Assembly (NCBI GenBank): GCA_937924855.1
Contig: CALEYQ010000073.1
Location: 1-64,000, forward strand
Direction of reading: 5' to 3'
DNA length: 64,000 nucleotides
From: an uncultured Bacteroidota bacterium
GTDB taxonomy: Bacteria; Bacteroidota; Bacteroidia; JADZBD01
In this document: in pieces, positions 16,191-23,679 of the stretch
Layout of the letters: every line of letters starts with the position of its first letter
Position numbering within the stretch: position 1 is the stretch's first letter
Notes under the pieces: model-generated
The model's database searches: none
What the model was told of the DNA's origin: nothing
The model's input: only the letters and a program-made list of their open reading frames with translations
Program-made: the position numbers and the translations under genes

Positions 16191-17813
16191 TCAGGGACTG
16201 AAAACTTCGGAAGGGTAGGGGAAGGTGTAATTTCCCGCTTCAATTTTTGCGAATATAATTTCACGGATGGGTTTGTTTTCGGTTCTGCTCTCGAGCCAGG
16301 AGAAATAATCAAACCAGGCCAGGCCTCTGTCAATCGGATTGTTTTTAAAGGCAAATTCCAGGTTGTTTAGGGCATTGTTGAATAAATCGGGAGCTCCCGA
16401 CTTATTTTTCCGGGTGCCTGCTAAATCCCAGAACAGGGATAATAAAATTTCCACGGCCTCGGATCGCGCGATTTCGGCCTGACAAAACCGGCGCATCTGT
16501 TTTATCCGGGGTTTGATAAGTTCCATTTTTCCGGATTCAAAGAATACCACAAGGCTTAAAAGATTTGCTTCGTGAAAAATCTCTCCACCGGCATCGGGAC
16601 CGGAATTAATAATCAGGTTGAGAAATTTGTTTGCCCTGATAAAATCTTCATACACCAAGGAAACACGGGCCATATTAAAAAGAAAACCGGCCCTGCGGCC
16701 CGTGAGGGTATATTTGCCAAAACCTGCAAATTCGTTTTCCAGTTCTCTCAGACTTACCTGGGGATTTTGGGTTGGGTGGCAGGAAAGAAGTTCGTATAAA
16801 ATCACGGAAGTTTTGGCCCTGAAAAGATGCCATTGAAATTCACGGGTGTTGTGAGGCGAATTGCTGTAGGTTTCGCCGATGGAAAATAATTTAAGCCGCA
16901 ATTCTTCATAGCGTTCGTCGCGCTTTCCAAGTCGAATGGCAAGCAGTAAATGATTGGTTAACACCGCCACATAACGGCGCAGCCGGTCACGGATAAAAAA
17001 TTCATGTTCCTGATACCAGTCTATATGTTGCCCGGAAAAAGTAAAAGCCTGTTCCAGGTCGCCCAAAAGATGGTAAAAGTGAGAGCAGTTCTGGAAATAA
17101 TACTCACGGCTGTCGAATCCGTGGAGTTCTCCGGGATTCGAAATGCTTTCCTTGAAAATTTCAATGAGTTTTTGGCGTTCGGTTTCGTTTTGGGGCAAGC
17201 CGAAAGCATTTAATCGTGTTGAAACCCGGGCTGCGTTTTCCCAATTGGAATTTAGCTCGCCCAATTGTTCCTGGGCCAAACGGAATTGGTTTGAATGTTC
17301 ATCTATCAATTCGGAAAAATCCTGGTTTCCGGACAAATAGTTAAGGTATTTTTTTTCCAGCTCCAGCAACTCCGGCCAGAAATGAGGTTGTTCATAAATC
17401 TCAATGAGTTCCCTTACTGCGGTTAAAATTTTGTTGGCCTGAACCGGGAGGCCCTTGGCGAATAAAATTTCGGCCGATTCCAGTTTCGATCGGATTTCAC
17501 CACCTATGGTTTTGTTCTTGTGAAACTCAGCCAGCGACCGCAAAATTAGTTCGTACAGATAGTTTTTGATGCGGTGAAGCTGTTTTGCAAATTTTTCATT
17601 CGCAAATTTCTCGAGGATGGCATCCTCGTCGTAATCCTTTTGGGCGTCCATGGCATCAAACAGACGCAGGTAATTATTTTCCGGCCCGATAATGTGGCGC
17701 TGGGAAAACAAGGTAAAATGCCTTTTTTCCGGACCCGTCATCGATTTGATTAGGTCGAATACCAGCGAGGATTTTTCACGCTTTCGTTGGGATGTTATGG
17801 ATTCTGGCTTCAC
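16191..17813 (-). CDS. Unknown all-helical protein
   Basis: I do not recognise this 540-residue protein. It is soluble, has no signal peptide or transmembrane segment, and looks almost entirely alpha-helical, with many Leu/Glu/Lys/Asn-rich stretches reminiscent of TPR-like or other helical-repeat scaffolds. The N-terminus includes LIKSMTGPEKRHFTLFSQR and a basic helix around residues 75-95. Its GTG/ATG-like start overlaps the upstream gene's stop by 4 nt, so the two are translationally coupled. It may be Bacteroidota-specific. Confidence 0.75.
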   Translation of the reverse strand: MKPESITSQRKREKSSLVFDLIKSMTGPEKRHFTLFSQRHIIGPENNYLRLFDAMDAQKDYDEDAILEKFANEKFAKQLHRIKNYLYELILRSLAEFHKNKTIGGEIRSKLESAEILFAKGLPVQANKILTAVRELIEIYEQPHFWPELLELEKKYLNYLSGNQDFSELIDEHSNQFRLAQEQLGELNSNWENAARVSTRLNAFGLPQNETERQKLIEIFKESISNPGELHGFDSREYYFQNCSHFYHLLGDLEQAFTFSGQHIDWYQEHEFFIRDRLRRYVAVLTNHLLLAIRLGKRDERYEELRLKLFSIGETYSNSPHNTREFQWHLFRAKTSVILYELLSCHPTQNPQVSLRELENEFAGFGKYTLTGRRAGFLFNMARVSLVYEDFIRANKFLNLIINSGPDAGGEIFHEANLLSLVVFFESGKMELIKPRIKQMRRFCQAEIARSEAVEILLSLFWDLAGTRKNKSGAPDLFNNALNNLEFAFKNNPIDRGLAWFDYFSWLESRTENKPIREIIFAKIEAGNYTFPYPSEVFSP

Positions 17814-18229
17814 GGCGGGGGAGTTTCTGAGCCCCGGGAAATTTTATCCCAGGCCTTTTTTTTGTAATCGTCTCGCGTCATACCTTTTTGATCTCTTTCA
17901 CAGGCATCGCAAAAATCTTGAATCTGGCGACTTTGAAAACCGCACCAGGAGCAAGTGTAAAACCCCGCCTCCTGAATTTTCCGGCCCCTGAGGGTAACCA
18001 GAACAGCAATCACACATCCGAAAAAGGCGAAGAAACCTGCCGTAGCCAGGATTTTGGGTTTCAGAAACAAAACCGAATTTAAAACCCCATCATGCACCGG
18101 GTCGCCTAAAAAGATTAAACCCAGAGGAATATACTCGTCTCCGTACCGGGCAAAAAGCACGTATCCCATCAGAAAACCCAGAAAACCGGAGGCAACGGTC
18201 AGCAACGTGATGAGGAGAAAATTCCGCAT
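17810..18229 (-). CDS. Small membrane protein with C-terminal zinc ribbon
   Basis: The product (139 residues) has two predicted transmembrane helices (about residues 4-26 and 60-80). A cytoplasmic tail follows with paired cysteines CSWC and CDAC, about 16 residues apart, which suggest a zinc ribbon. I do not recognise the family. It sits first in a two-gene unit, overlapping the unknown helical protein gene by 4 nt, and is divergent from the spermidine-synthase-like gene. Confidence 0.75.
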   Translation of the reverse strand: MRNFLLITLLTVASGFLGFLMGYVLFARYGDEYIPLGLIFLGDPVHDGVLNSVLFLKPKILATAGFFAFFGCVIAVLVTLRGRKIQEAGFYTCSWCGFQSRQIQDFCDACERDQKGMTRDDYKKKAWDKISRGSETPPP

Positions 18230-18300
18230 GACTACGAATTTAATATTTCCCTCGGATTAAAGGACACCCTGAAGGGGCATTTTCAACCCTTTTATGTTTG

Positions 18301-18308
18301 TACCTTTG
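18301..18308 (+). promoter_or_regulatory. -7 promoter element for the spermidine-synthase-like gene
   Basis: TACCTTTG matches TAnnTTTG exactly and ends 6 nt before the ATG at 18315. An earlier in-frame ATG at 18294 lies upstream of the element and would not be transcribed from it. Confidence 0.65.
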
Positions 18309-18314
18309 CCACTC

Positions 18315-19847
18315 ATGCTGAGAATTTTATATCTGCTTTGTTTCATAGAAGGGGCTTCCGTAATGGCCGCCGAATTAATCGGCGCTAAAATGCTCGCACC
18401 TCACTTCGGTTCTTCGCTTCCCGTATGGGCCGCAGTCATGGCAATTACACTGGGAGGTCTTGCACTCGGTTATTTCGCAGGTGGCATGGTGCCGCCAAGG
18501 TTCAGAACCTTTAAAGGGGTACTGGCCGTGTTGCTCATAGCCGCTGTATTTATGGCTTTTATGCCACTTCTGTCGAAAGCCGCCATTGGTCTTTTCGGAT
18601 ATTTTTCACTCTATGTTTCCATTGTAATCTGTACCCTTACATTTCTTTTTCCACCCGTTTTTCTCATGGGAATGGTATCGCCCCTGCTTGTTTCCGTATT
18701 GGCGGGTGAAGGAAAAGAAGCAGGAAAAACAGCCGGTACCGTTTATGCACTTTCTACAACCGGCGGAATAATTTCCACCCTCTTAACGGGTTTTTACCTT
18801 ATCCCCGAATTTGGCCTTTCTCACCCCTGTACCGGTTTTGCTCTCACCCTGGGCATCCTCCCTGCCTTTATCCTTGGAAAATCTTTCCTGTTTCCAACCC
18901 TGCTCCTGGCAGGTATTTCATCCTACACGGTGTACCGGGAATTTAATCCCCCGGTTATTCCCTCTTATCCCGTTCCCTACCTTAGTGAAGGACTTCTCGG
19001 TCAGGTAATGGTGGTTGACCATCCGGGAGCCGACAGTGCCGGTAACATTACAGGATATTTCCGTACCCTCTATGTGAACCGGATTACACAAGCCCAGTGG
19101 AATCCTGAAACCGATTCGGCAGGAAATTACAGCTACATCGATCAGATAATGGGCATACTCCATAATGAAGGAAATGGAAAATCGGCTCTGGTTCTTGGAT
19201 TGGGCGGAGGAGGTCTTGCAAATGCCCTGCATGCTGCCGGCTTTGCCGTTCGGGTTACTGAACTTGATAAAAGAATTGAATTCGTTGCCCGGAAATACTT
19301 TGATCTCAATCCTGAAATTCAGGTTGATGTGGACGATGCCCGAAGGTCATGGAAAATGAATGACCGAAAATTCGATGTCATTGTGCTAGATCTTTTTAAA
19401 GGCGAAGAAATCCCGGGACATTGTTTTACCCGGGAAGCATTTTCAGAATTGAAAGAGAAACTAAATCCCGGAGGATTAATATTTATCAATACCACAGGGT
19501 ATTGGGCCGGTAACAAGGGCGCAGGATCAAGAGCGCTTGCAAAAACCCTGCTCCATTCCGGTTTTCAGGTTGAAGTATTGCCCACGCATGAAATCGAGGA
19601 TTGGAGAAACCTGGTTTTTGCCGCTGCGCTACCCGGAAGCCCCCTTATGGAAAAGGTAATCGCGGCCTGGGAGGGTAAAACCCTCGACTCAGGGCCAGAA
19701 AGCCTGGGAGATGTTCCGGTTCTTACCGATGATAAACCCGTGCTTGAAAAGTTGAATATGGAATCCTTTCTGGCCTGGAGAGCCCTGAGCATCAGGTTTT
19801 TCGGGATTGAGAACAAGAAGGGAAGGTTTTATCCCCTATATAGATAA
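18315..19847 (+). CDS. Membrane-fused spermidine-synthase-like protein
   Basis: This two-part protein (510 residues) starts with about seven transmembrane helices (residues 1-215). A Rossmann-type, spermidine-synthase-like domain follows, with the glycine-rich LGLGGGGLANAL turn near residues 293-304, an acidic TELDKRIEFVARKYF strand and the catalytic-region segment VIVLDLFKGEEIP. Such fusions are widespread, but their aminopropyl-transfer activity is seldom shown, so methyl- or aminopropyl-transferase are both open. I chose the start downstream of the promoter element. The gene stands alone. Confidence 0.85.
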   Translation: MLRILYLLCFIEGASVMAAELIGAKMLAPHFGSSLPVWAAVMAITLGGLALGYFAGGMVPPRFRTFKGVLAVLLIAAVFMAFMPLLSKAAIGLFGYFSLYVSIVICTLTFLFPPVFLMGMVSPLLVSVLAGEGKEAGKTAGTVYALSTTGGIISTLLTGFYLIPEFGLSHPCTGFALTLGILPAFILGKSFLFPTLLLAGISSYTVYREFNPPVIPSYPVPYLSEGLLGQVMVVDHPGADSAGNITGYFRTLYVNRITQAQWNPETDSAGNYSYIDQIMGILHNEGNGKSALVLGLGGGGLANALHAAGFAVRVTELDKRIEFVARKYFDLNPEIQVDVDDARRSWKMNDRKFDVIVLDLFKGEEIPGHCFTREAFSELKEKLNPGGLIFINTTGYWAGNKGAGSRALAKTLLHSGFQVEVLPTHEIEDWRNLVFAAALPGSPLMEKVIAAWEGKTLDSGPESLGDVPVLTDDKPVLEKLNMESFLAWRALSIRFFGIENKKGRFYPLYR

Positions 19848-19848
19848 A

Positions 19849-19880
19849 TTTGTTTTTTTGTGATAAAATTTGTTTCTTTG
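19849..19880 (+). promoter_or_regulatory. Promoter of rpmB (-33 TTTG, -7 TTTCTTTG)
   Basis: TTTG at 19849-19852 and TTTCTTTG at 19873-19880 are separated by 20 bp, the spacing expected for Bacteroidetes promoters. The -7 element differs from TAnnTTTG at one base. Confidence 0.55.
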
Positions 19881-19922
19881 CAGCCCTGTTTTTTAAAGGA
19901 AAAATTATTTAATTGAATTGTC

Positions 19923-20168
19923 ATGTCGAGAATTTGTCAGATAACCGGTAAGAAAATGATGGTAGGAAATTCAGTTTCCCATGCCAACAATAAAACCAAG
20001 CGCACCTTCAACCCAAACCTGCAGGTAAAACGCTTTTTCCTTCCTGAAGAAAACCGTTGGGTTACCCTCAAGGTTTCTACTTCCGGCATTCGTACCATTA
20101 ATAAAATCGGCATCAGTGCTGCCCTTAAAGAGGCTGAAAAAAACGGGTTTTATACCCGTAAAGGCTGA
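19923..20168 (+). CDS. rpmB: 50S ribosomal protein L28
   Basis: bL28 is a component of the large ribosomal subunit. The 81-residue product begins SRICQITGKKMMVGNSVSHA and contains KTKRTFNPNLQ and STSGIRTINKIG, all standard for the family. It is expressed from its own promoter and followed after 20 bp by an intrinsic terminator, so it is monocistronic. The usual partner rpmG is 2.1 kb downstream rather than adjacent. Confidence 0.97.
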   Translation: MSRICQITGKKMMVGNSVSHANNKTKRTFNPNLQVKRFFLPEENRWVTLKVSTSGIRTINKIGISAALKEAEKNGFYTRKG

Positions 20169-20188
20169 TTCTCACCTAAAAATGTTTT

Positions 20189-20222
20189 AAATGCTGTTAC
20201 CTTTGTAGCAGCATTTTTTTTT
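20189..20222 (+). terminator. Intrinsic terminator of rpmB, overlapping the next promoter
   Basis: AAATGCTGTTAC (20189-20200) pairs with GTAGCAGCATTT (20205-20216) over 12 bp with one U-G pair and a 4-nt loop, followed by a run of T. The ATG of the next gene begins one or two bases after this T run. Confidence 0.85.
20198..20205 (+). promoter_or_regulatory. -7 promoter element of the aminopeptidase P gene
   Basis: TACCTTTG is an exact TAnnTTTG match, located in the loop and inner stem of the rpmB terminator and 18 nt before the ATG at 20224. No good -33 element is visible. Confidence 0.5.
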
Positions 20223-20223
20223 G

Positions 20224-21624
20224 ATGACCCGTCCGATTTTTCTTTTCCTTTTTTTGTTGCCGTTCCTGGGAACCGCGCAACGAAATCCTGCCTTGTACGA
20301 TACCGACTGGCCGGGAAAGGAATTTCATAAGGGCAGGAGGGAAGCTCTGAGGGAACTTTTACCCAAAGGTGCCGTGGCCGTATTTTTTTCGGCCCCTGAG
20401 CAGAAAAGGTCTAACGATGTGTATTATCTCTACCATCAGGATCCCGATTTCTTTTACCTCACCGGTTTGCGCGAGCCCAATGCCTGCCTTATTTTGTTCA
20501 AGGACTTTCAGGATATTGGAGGTCAATCCGTAGGCGAAGTGCTTTTCATGCAGGGTAAGAACCCTTTTATGGAACGGTGGACGGGCGTAAGAATGGGAAC
20601 CGACAGCGCCAAAGTTTTCCTGGGTATAAACGCCGTAAAAACCGGACAGGATTTTCCGGACTTCAAAATCGACTTTTCCAAATTTTCAAAGGTGCTTTGG
20701 CAGAACAAATTTCCCGGCCTGGAAGACGATCCCGCCGATCGTGGCGATTTGTTCAGCCTGGTTAAACACTTCCGCATTAAAACCGAGATCAGCGGAGCTA
20801 AAGTAGATTCCCTTAACCTGCGCCATCTTATGGCCGAATTGCGGGAAATCAAAACCCCCGAAGAGCTTGTTTTGCTGAGGAAAGCCATAAAGATTACCTG
20901 CGATGCCTTAAGGGAGCTTATGAAAGCCCTTGAAGGAGGCTGGACTGAATATCAGGCTCAGGCATTGGTTGAATATTTGTTCCGTAAGAACGGGGCCGAA
21001 TATCCCGGATATCCATCCATTGTGGGAGGAGGCGAAAATTCCTGCATCCTGCACTACAATACCAACCGAAAACGCCTCGTGAAAAATGATTTGCTGGTGG
21101 TCGACGCGGGCGCAGAATATCATATGTACACTGCCGATGTAACCCGAACCCTCCCGGTAAACGGGAAATTTACCCCTGAGCAAAAAATCATCTACAATAT
21201 AGTCCTTGAAGCCCAGAATGCAGGCATAAAAGCCAGTAAGGCCGGTAACGATTTTCGTGAACCCCATAAAGTGGCTTTCGACATTATTGCCAACCGGCTT
21301 CTGGAACTGGGAATAATCAAGGAAAAAACCCAGGCCCTGCGGTATTTTTTTCACGGTACAAGTCACTACCTTGGACTGGATGTGCACGATCCCGGGCTTT
21401 ATGGAAAACTTCAGCCAAACAGTGTAATTACTGTAGAACCAGGTATTTATATTGCTGCAGGATCTGATTGCGACCCCAAATGGTGGAACATCGGCGTGCG
21501 GATTGAAGACGATGTATTGATTACCGCCGGTGAACCGGAAGTGCTTTCCTCTTTTGTGCCCAAAACTATAGAGGAAATTGAAAAACTCATGAAAGAAGAA
21601 AGCCTTTTCAACCTCATCCGATGA
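20224..21624 (+). CDS. Secreted Xaa-Pro aminopeptidase (M24B, aminopeptidase P)
   Basis: This exported metallopeptidase removes N-terminal residues preceding proline. The 466-residue product has a signal peptide of about 18 residues (FLFLFLLPFLGTAQ), an aminopeptidase P N-terminal domain and the pita-bread catalytic domain. All five dinuclear metal ligands are visible: Asp294, Asp305, His377, Glu405 and Glu428. An ATG directly after the rpmB terminator is the likely start. Export is notable, since E. coli PepP is cytoplasmic. Confidence 0.93.
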   Translation: MTRPIFLFLFLLPFLGTAQRNPALYDTDWPGKEFHKGRREALRELLPKGAVAVFFSAPEQKRSNDVYYLYHQDPDFFYLTGLREPNACLILFKDFQDIGGQSVGEVLFMQGKNPFMERWTGVRMGTDSAKVFLGINAVKTGQDFPDFKIDFSKFSKVLWQNKFPGLEDDPADRGDLFSLVKHFRIKTEISGAKVDSLNLRHLMAELREIKTPEELVLLRKAIKITCDALRELMKALEGGWTEYQAQALVEYLFRKNGAEYPGYPSIVGGGENSCILHYNTNRKRLVKNDLLVVDAGAEYHMYTADVTRTLPVNGKFTPEQKIIYNIVLEAQNAGIKASKAGNDFREPHKVAFDIIANRLLELGIIKEKTQALRYFFHGTSHYLGLDVHDPGLYGKLQPNSVITVEPGIYIAAGSDCDPKWWNIGVRIEDDVLITAGEPEVLSSFVPKTIEEIEKLMKEESLFNLIR

Positions 21625-21667
21625 ACTTTTTGGCCTCTTAAGGTGTCTTTCAAAAAAAGTTTATCTC

Positions 21668-22240
21668 ATGAAAGTTCTTTTATCCTTTTTTCTGCTCCTC
21701 TCCGGCAGTCTGCTTATTAAGGGGCAAAACTCAATTACCGTATGGTACAGCATGGGTCCTACCTCGGGATGCAATGGTGTTATGGCTATTTCAAATACCC
21801 AGTATCAGGCTTGTATCAATCCGCCCCCTGCAACCTATAATTTTAATCCTCCGGGTTGCGGAACAATGACCGGTTCTTATATCGCAGGGGATACTTTTTT
21901 CATTCCTCTTTGTCAGTTGCCCTGTACCCTTTACACCATCAATGGAAATGGTGGCTCCTGTACGGCCGGGGTGGGAACCGTGGGACAAATTTCGCCGGAT
22001 GTTTCCGGAAAGGGTCCCTATTTAGACCCCTTTACGGGAAATCTGGTTACATCATCCGGGGCTGGATCAGGCCCTCTGGCCATTTTCCGCATCAGTGGCG
22101 AAAGGGTATTTTTCCTTCCCTCCCTTCCCGGGGGATCAACCCAAATAAATACGGGGTTCCCACCGGGAATTTACATCCTGTCATATGTAAATGAGAGACA
22201 AGAGCTTGTAACGGGGAAATACCTTGTTTTGGGCCAATAA
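21668..22240 (+). CDS. Cys-rich secreted protein with T9SS-like C-terminal domain
   Basis: The 190-residue product has an N-terminal signal peptide ending near SLLIKGQ. The central region is rich in Cys, Pro and Gly, with about seven cysteines between residues 30 and 95 that probably form disulfides. The last 60 residues (IFRISGERVFFLP to the GIYILSYVN and KYLVL blocks) resemble the type A sorting domain of type IX secretion cargo. The function of the mature domain is not recognisable. It lies 43 nt after the aminopeptidase gene on the same strand. Confidence 0.75.
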   Translation: MKVLLSFFLLLSGSLLIKGQNSITVWYSMGPTSGCNGVMAISNTQYQACINPPPATYNFNPPGCGTMTGSYIAGDTFFIPLCQLPCTLYTINGNGGSCTAGVGTVGQISPDVSGKGPYLDPFTGNLVTSSGAGSGPLAIFRISGERVFFLPSLPGGSTQINTGFPPGIYILSYVNERQELVTGKYLVLGQ

Positions 22241-22275
22241 TTGATAATTTTTTTCGGCCCGGGGCATTTTTTTTA

Positions 22276-22283
22276 TATCTTTG
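22276..22283 (+). promoter_or_regulatory. -7 promoter element of the rpmG operon
   Basis: TATCTTTG is an exact TAnnTTTG match 22 nt before the rpmG ATG. A T-rich stretch (22248-22255) lies about 20 bp upstream in the -33 position. Confidence 0.65.
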
Positions 22284-22305
22284 CATCCCTGAAAAATTAA
22301 AAATC

Positions 22306-22488
22306 ATGGCAAGGAAAGGAAACAGGATCCAGGTAATTCTGGAATGTACCGAGCATAAGACCTCCGGAATGCCCGGCACATCAAGGTATATTACTACCAA
22401 AAACAAGAAAAATACTCCGGACAGGATCGAAAAAAGAAAATACAACCCGATCCTGAAAAAAGTAACCGTTCACAAGGAAATTAAATAA
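22306..22488 (+). CDS. rpmG: 50S ribosomal protein L33
   Basis: bL33 is a 60-residue large-subunit protein. The product shows RIQVILECTEHKTSG near the start and NPILKKVTVHKEIK at the end. It lacks the CxxC zinc pairs, so it is of the cysteine-poor type. It is the first gene in a run with a DUF4295/bL38-like gene 9 nt downstream and ftsY after a terminator, an arrangement found across Bacteroidota. Confidence 0.95.
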   Translation: MARKGNRIQVILECTEHKTSGMPGTSRYITTKNKKNTPDRIEKRKYNPILKKVTVHKEIK

Positions 22489-22497
22489 TCCAAGGTC

Positions 22498-22653
22498 ATG
22501 GCTAAGAAAGTAGTTGCTACACTGAAATCCGGAAAAGGAAAAGACTTTACCAAGGTTATTAAAATGGTTAAGTCGCCTAAAACCGGTGCTTATGTTTTTA
22601 AAGAGGAAGTGGTTCACAACGACCACATCAAGGATTTTCTCGGTCAGAAATAA
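22498..22653 (+). CDS. DUF4295 protein, probable ribosomal protein bL38
   Basis: This 51-residue, lysine-rich protein (MAKKVVATLKSGKGKDFTKV start, HNDHIKDFLGQK end) belongs to the Bacteroidota-specific DUF4295 family. From memory, the ribosome structure of Flavobacterium johnsoniae revealed a lineage-specific large-subunit protein named bL38. I believe it corresponds to this family, but I cannot confirm that here. Position between rpmG and ftsY, and a terminator 18 nt after its stop, agree with a ribosomal role. Confidence 0.8.
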   Translation: MAKKVVATLKSGKGKDFTKVIKMVKSPKTGAYVFKEEVVHNDHIKDFLGQK

Positions 22654-22671
22654 TCCTCAATAAATTTTGCT

Positions 22672-22707
22672 AAAGCTTCCTCTGACCGGGGAAGCTTTTT
22701 GTTTTTA
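22672..22707 (+). terminator. Intrinsic terminator after the rpmG-DUF4295 pair
   Basis: AAAGCTTCC (22672-22680) pairs perfectly with GGAAGCTTT (22690-22698) around a 9-nt loop and is followed by TTGTTTTT. The ftsY start codon is only 12 nt further on, so ftsY may depend on read-through. Confidence 0.85.
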
Positions 22708-22719
22708 TTAAAAGGGTTT

Positions 22720-23679
22720 ATGGGACTATTCGGACTATTCGGAAAAGATAAAAAATCGAACTTGTCGAAAGGGCTTTTCTCGACCCGGGAAAACCTGTTT
22801 CAGCGCATTACCGGCGCCCTGCTGGGGAAAGCCACCCTCGACGAAGAAGCCCTCGAACAACTGGAGGAAATTCTGATATCGGCCGACATTGGAGTGGAAA
22901 CATCTCTGTCGGTGCTGGAAAGCCTTCGCGTGAGGGTTAGGGAAGAAAAAAAGGGAATTCCCTCCGATAAAGTAATGGACCTTCTGAGTGAAGAAATAAA
23001 AAACCGCCTGTCGGTTTCCGGAAATGAAAGCGAATGGAAGATTGAAAAAGGGAAGGGACCCTTTGTCATCATGGTAGTGTGCGTAAATGGTGTAGGAAAA
23101 ACCACTACCATAGGTAAGCTTGCTCATCAGTTTTCAGGTCAGGGTTACTCAGTAATATTGGGTGCCGCTGACACTTTCCGTGCTGCCGCCACGGAACAGC
23201 TGAAGGTATGGGGCACCCGGGCCGGCGTTCCTGTAGTAAGTCAGAAAATGGGGGCAGATCCCGCCTCCGTAGCATTCGATACTGTTTCTTCCGCCAAAGC
23301 AAAAGGTGCAGATATTGCCATTATCGATACCGCAGGCCGTTTGCATAATAAAGCCGGACTCATGGAAGAATTGTCTAAGATTAAACGGGTTATGACTAAA
23401 GTAATTCCGGAAGCACCGCATCAGGTATTGCTTGTTCTTGACGGCTCAACCGGGCAAAATGCCCTCAATCAATGCCGTGAATTTTTGCAGGCTACAGAAG
23501 TTACTTCCCTTGCTATCACCAAACTCGACGGAACTGCCAAAGGGGGTGTGGTAGTGGGAATTGCCGATCAATTCAGGATTCCTGTTAAATTTATCGGCGT
23601 AGGAGAAGGCATGGAAGACCTCCAGGAGTTTGTCCCGGATGCATTCGCCGATGCCCTGATCCGCAATACTCAGGAATGA
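22720..23679 (+). CDS. ftsY: Signal recognition particle receptor FtsY
   Basis: FtsY is the GTPase receptor that docks SRP-ribosome complexes at the membrane. The product (319 residues from the ATG at 22720) has a short basic/amphipathic N-terminus, a helical N domain and a G domain with CVNGVGKTTT (P-loop), ADTFRAAATEQL, DTAGR and TKLDGTAKGG. It lacks the long acidic A domain of E. coli FtsY, as is usual outside Enterobacteria. A TTG at 22699 could extend it but lies in the terminator's T-tract. Its stop overlaps the next start by 4 nt. Confidence 0.96.
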   Translation: MGLFGLFGKDKKSNLSKGLFSTRENLFQRITGALLGKATLDEEALEQLEEILISADIGVETSLSVLESLRVRVREEKKGIPSDKVMDLLSEEIKNRLSVSGNESEWKIEKGKGPFVIMVVCVNGVGKTTTIGKLAHQFSGQGYSVILGAADTFRAAATEQLKVWGTRAGVPVVSQKMGADPASVAFDTVSSAKAKGADIAIIDTAGRLHNKAGLMEELSKIKRVMTKVIPEAPHQVLLVLDGSTGQNALNQCREFLQATEVTSLAITKLDGTAKGGVVVGIADQFRIPVKFIGVGEGMEDLQEFVPDAFADALIRNTQE

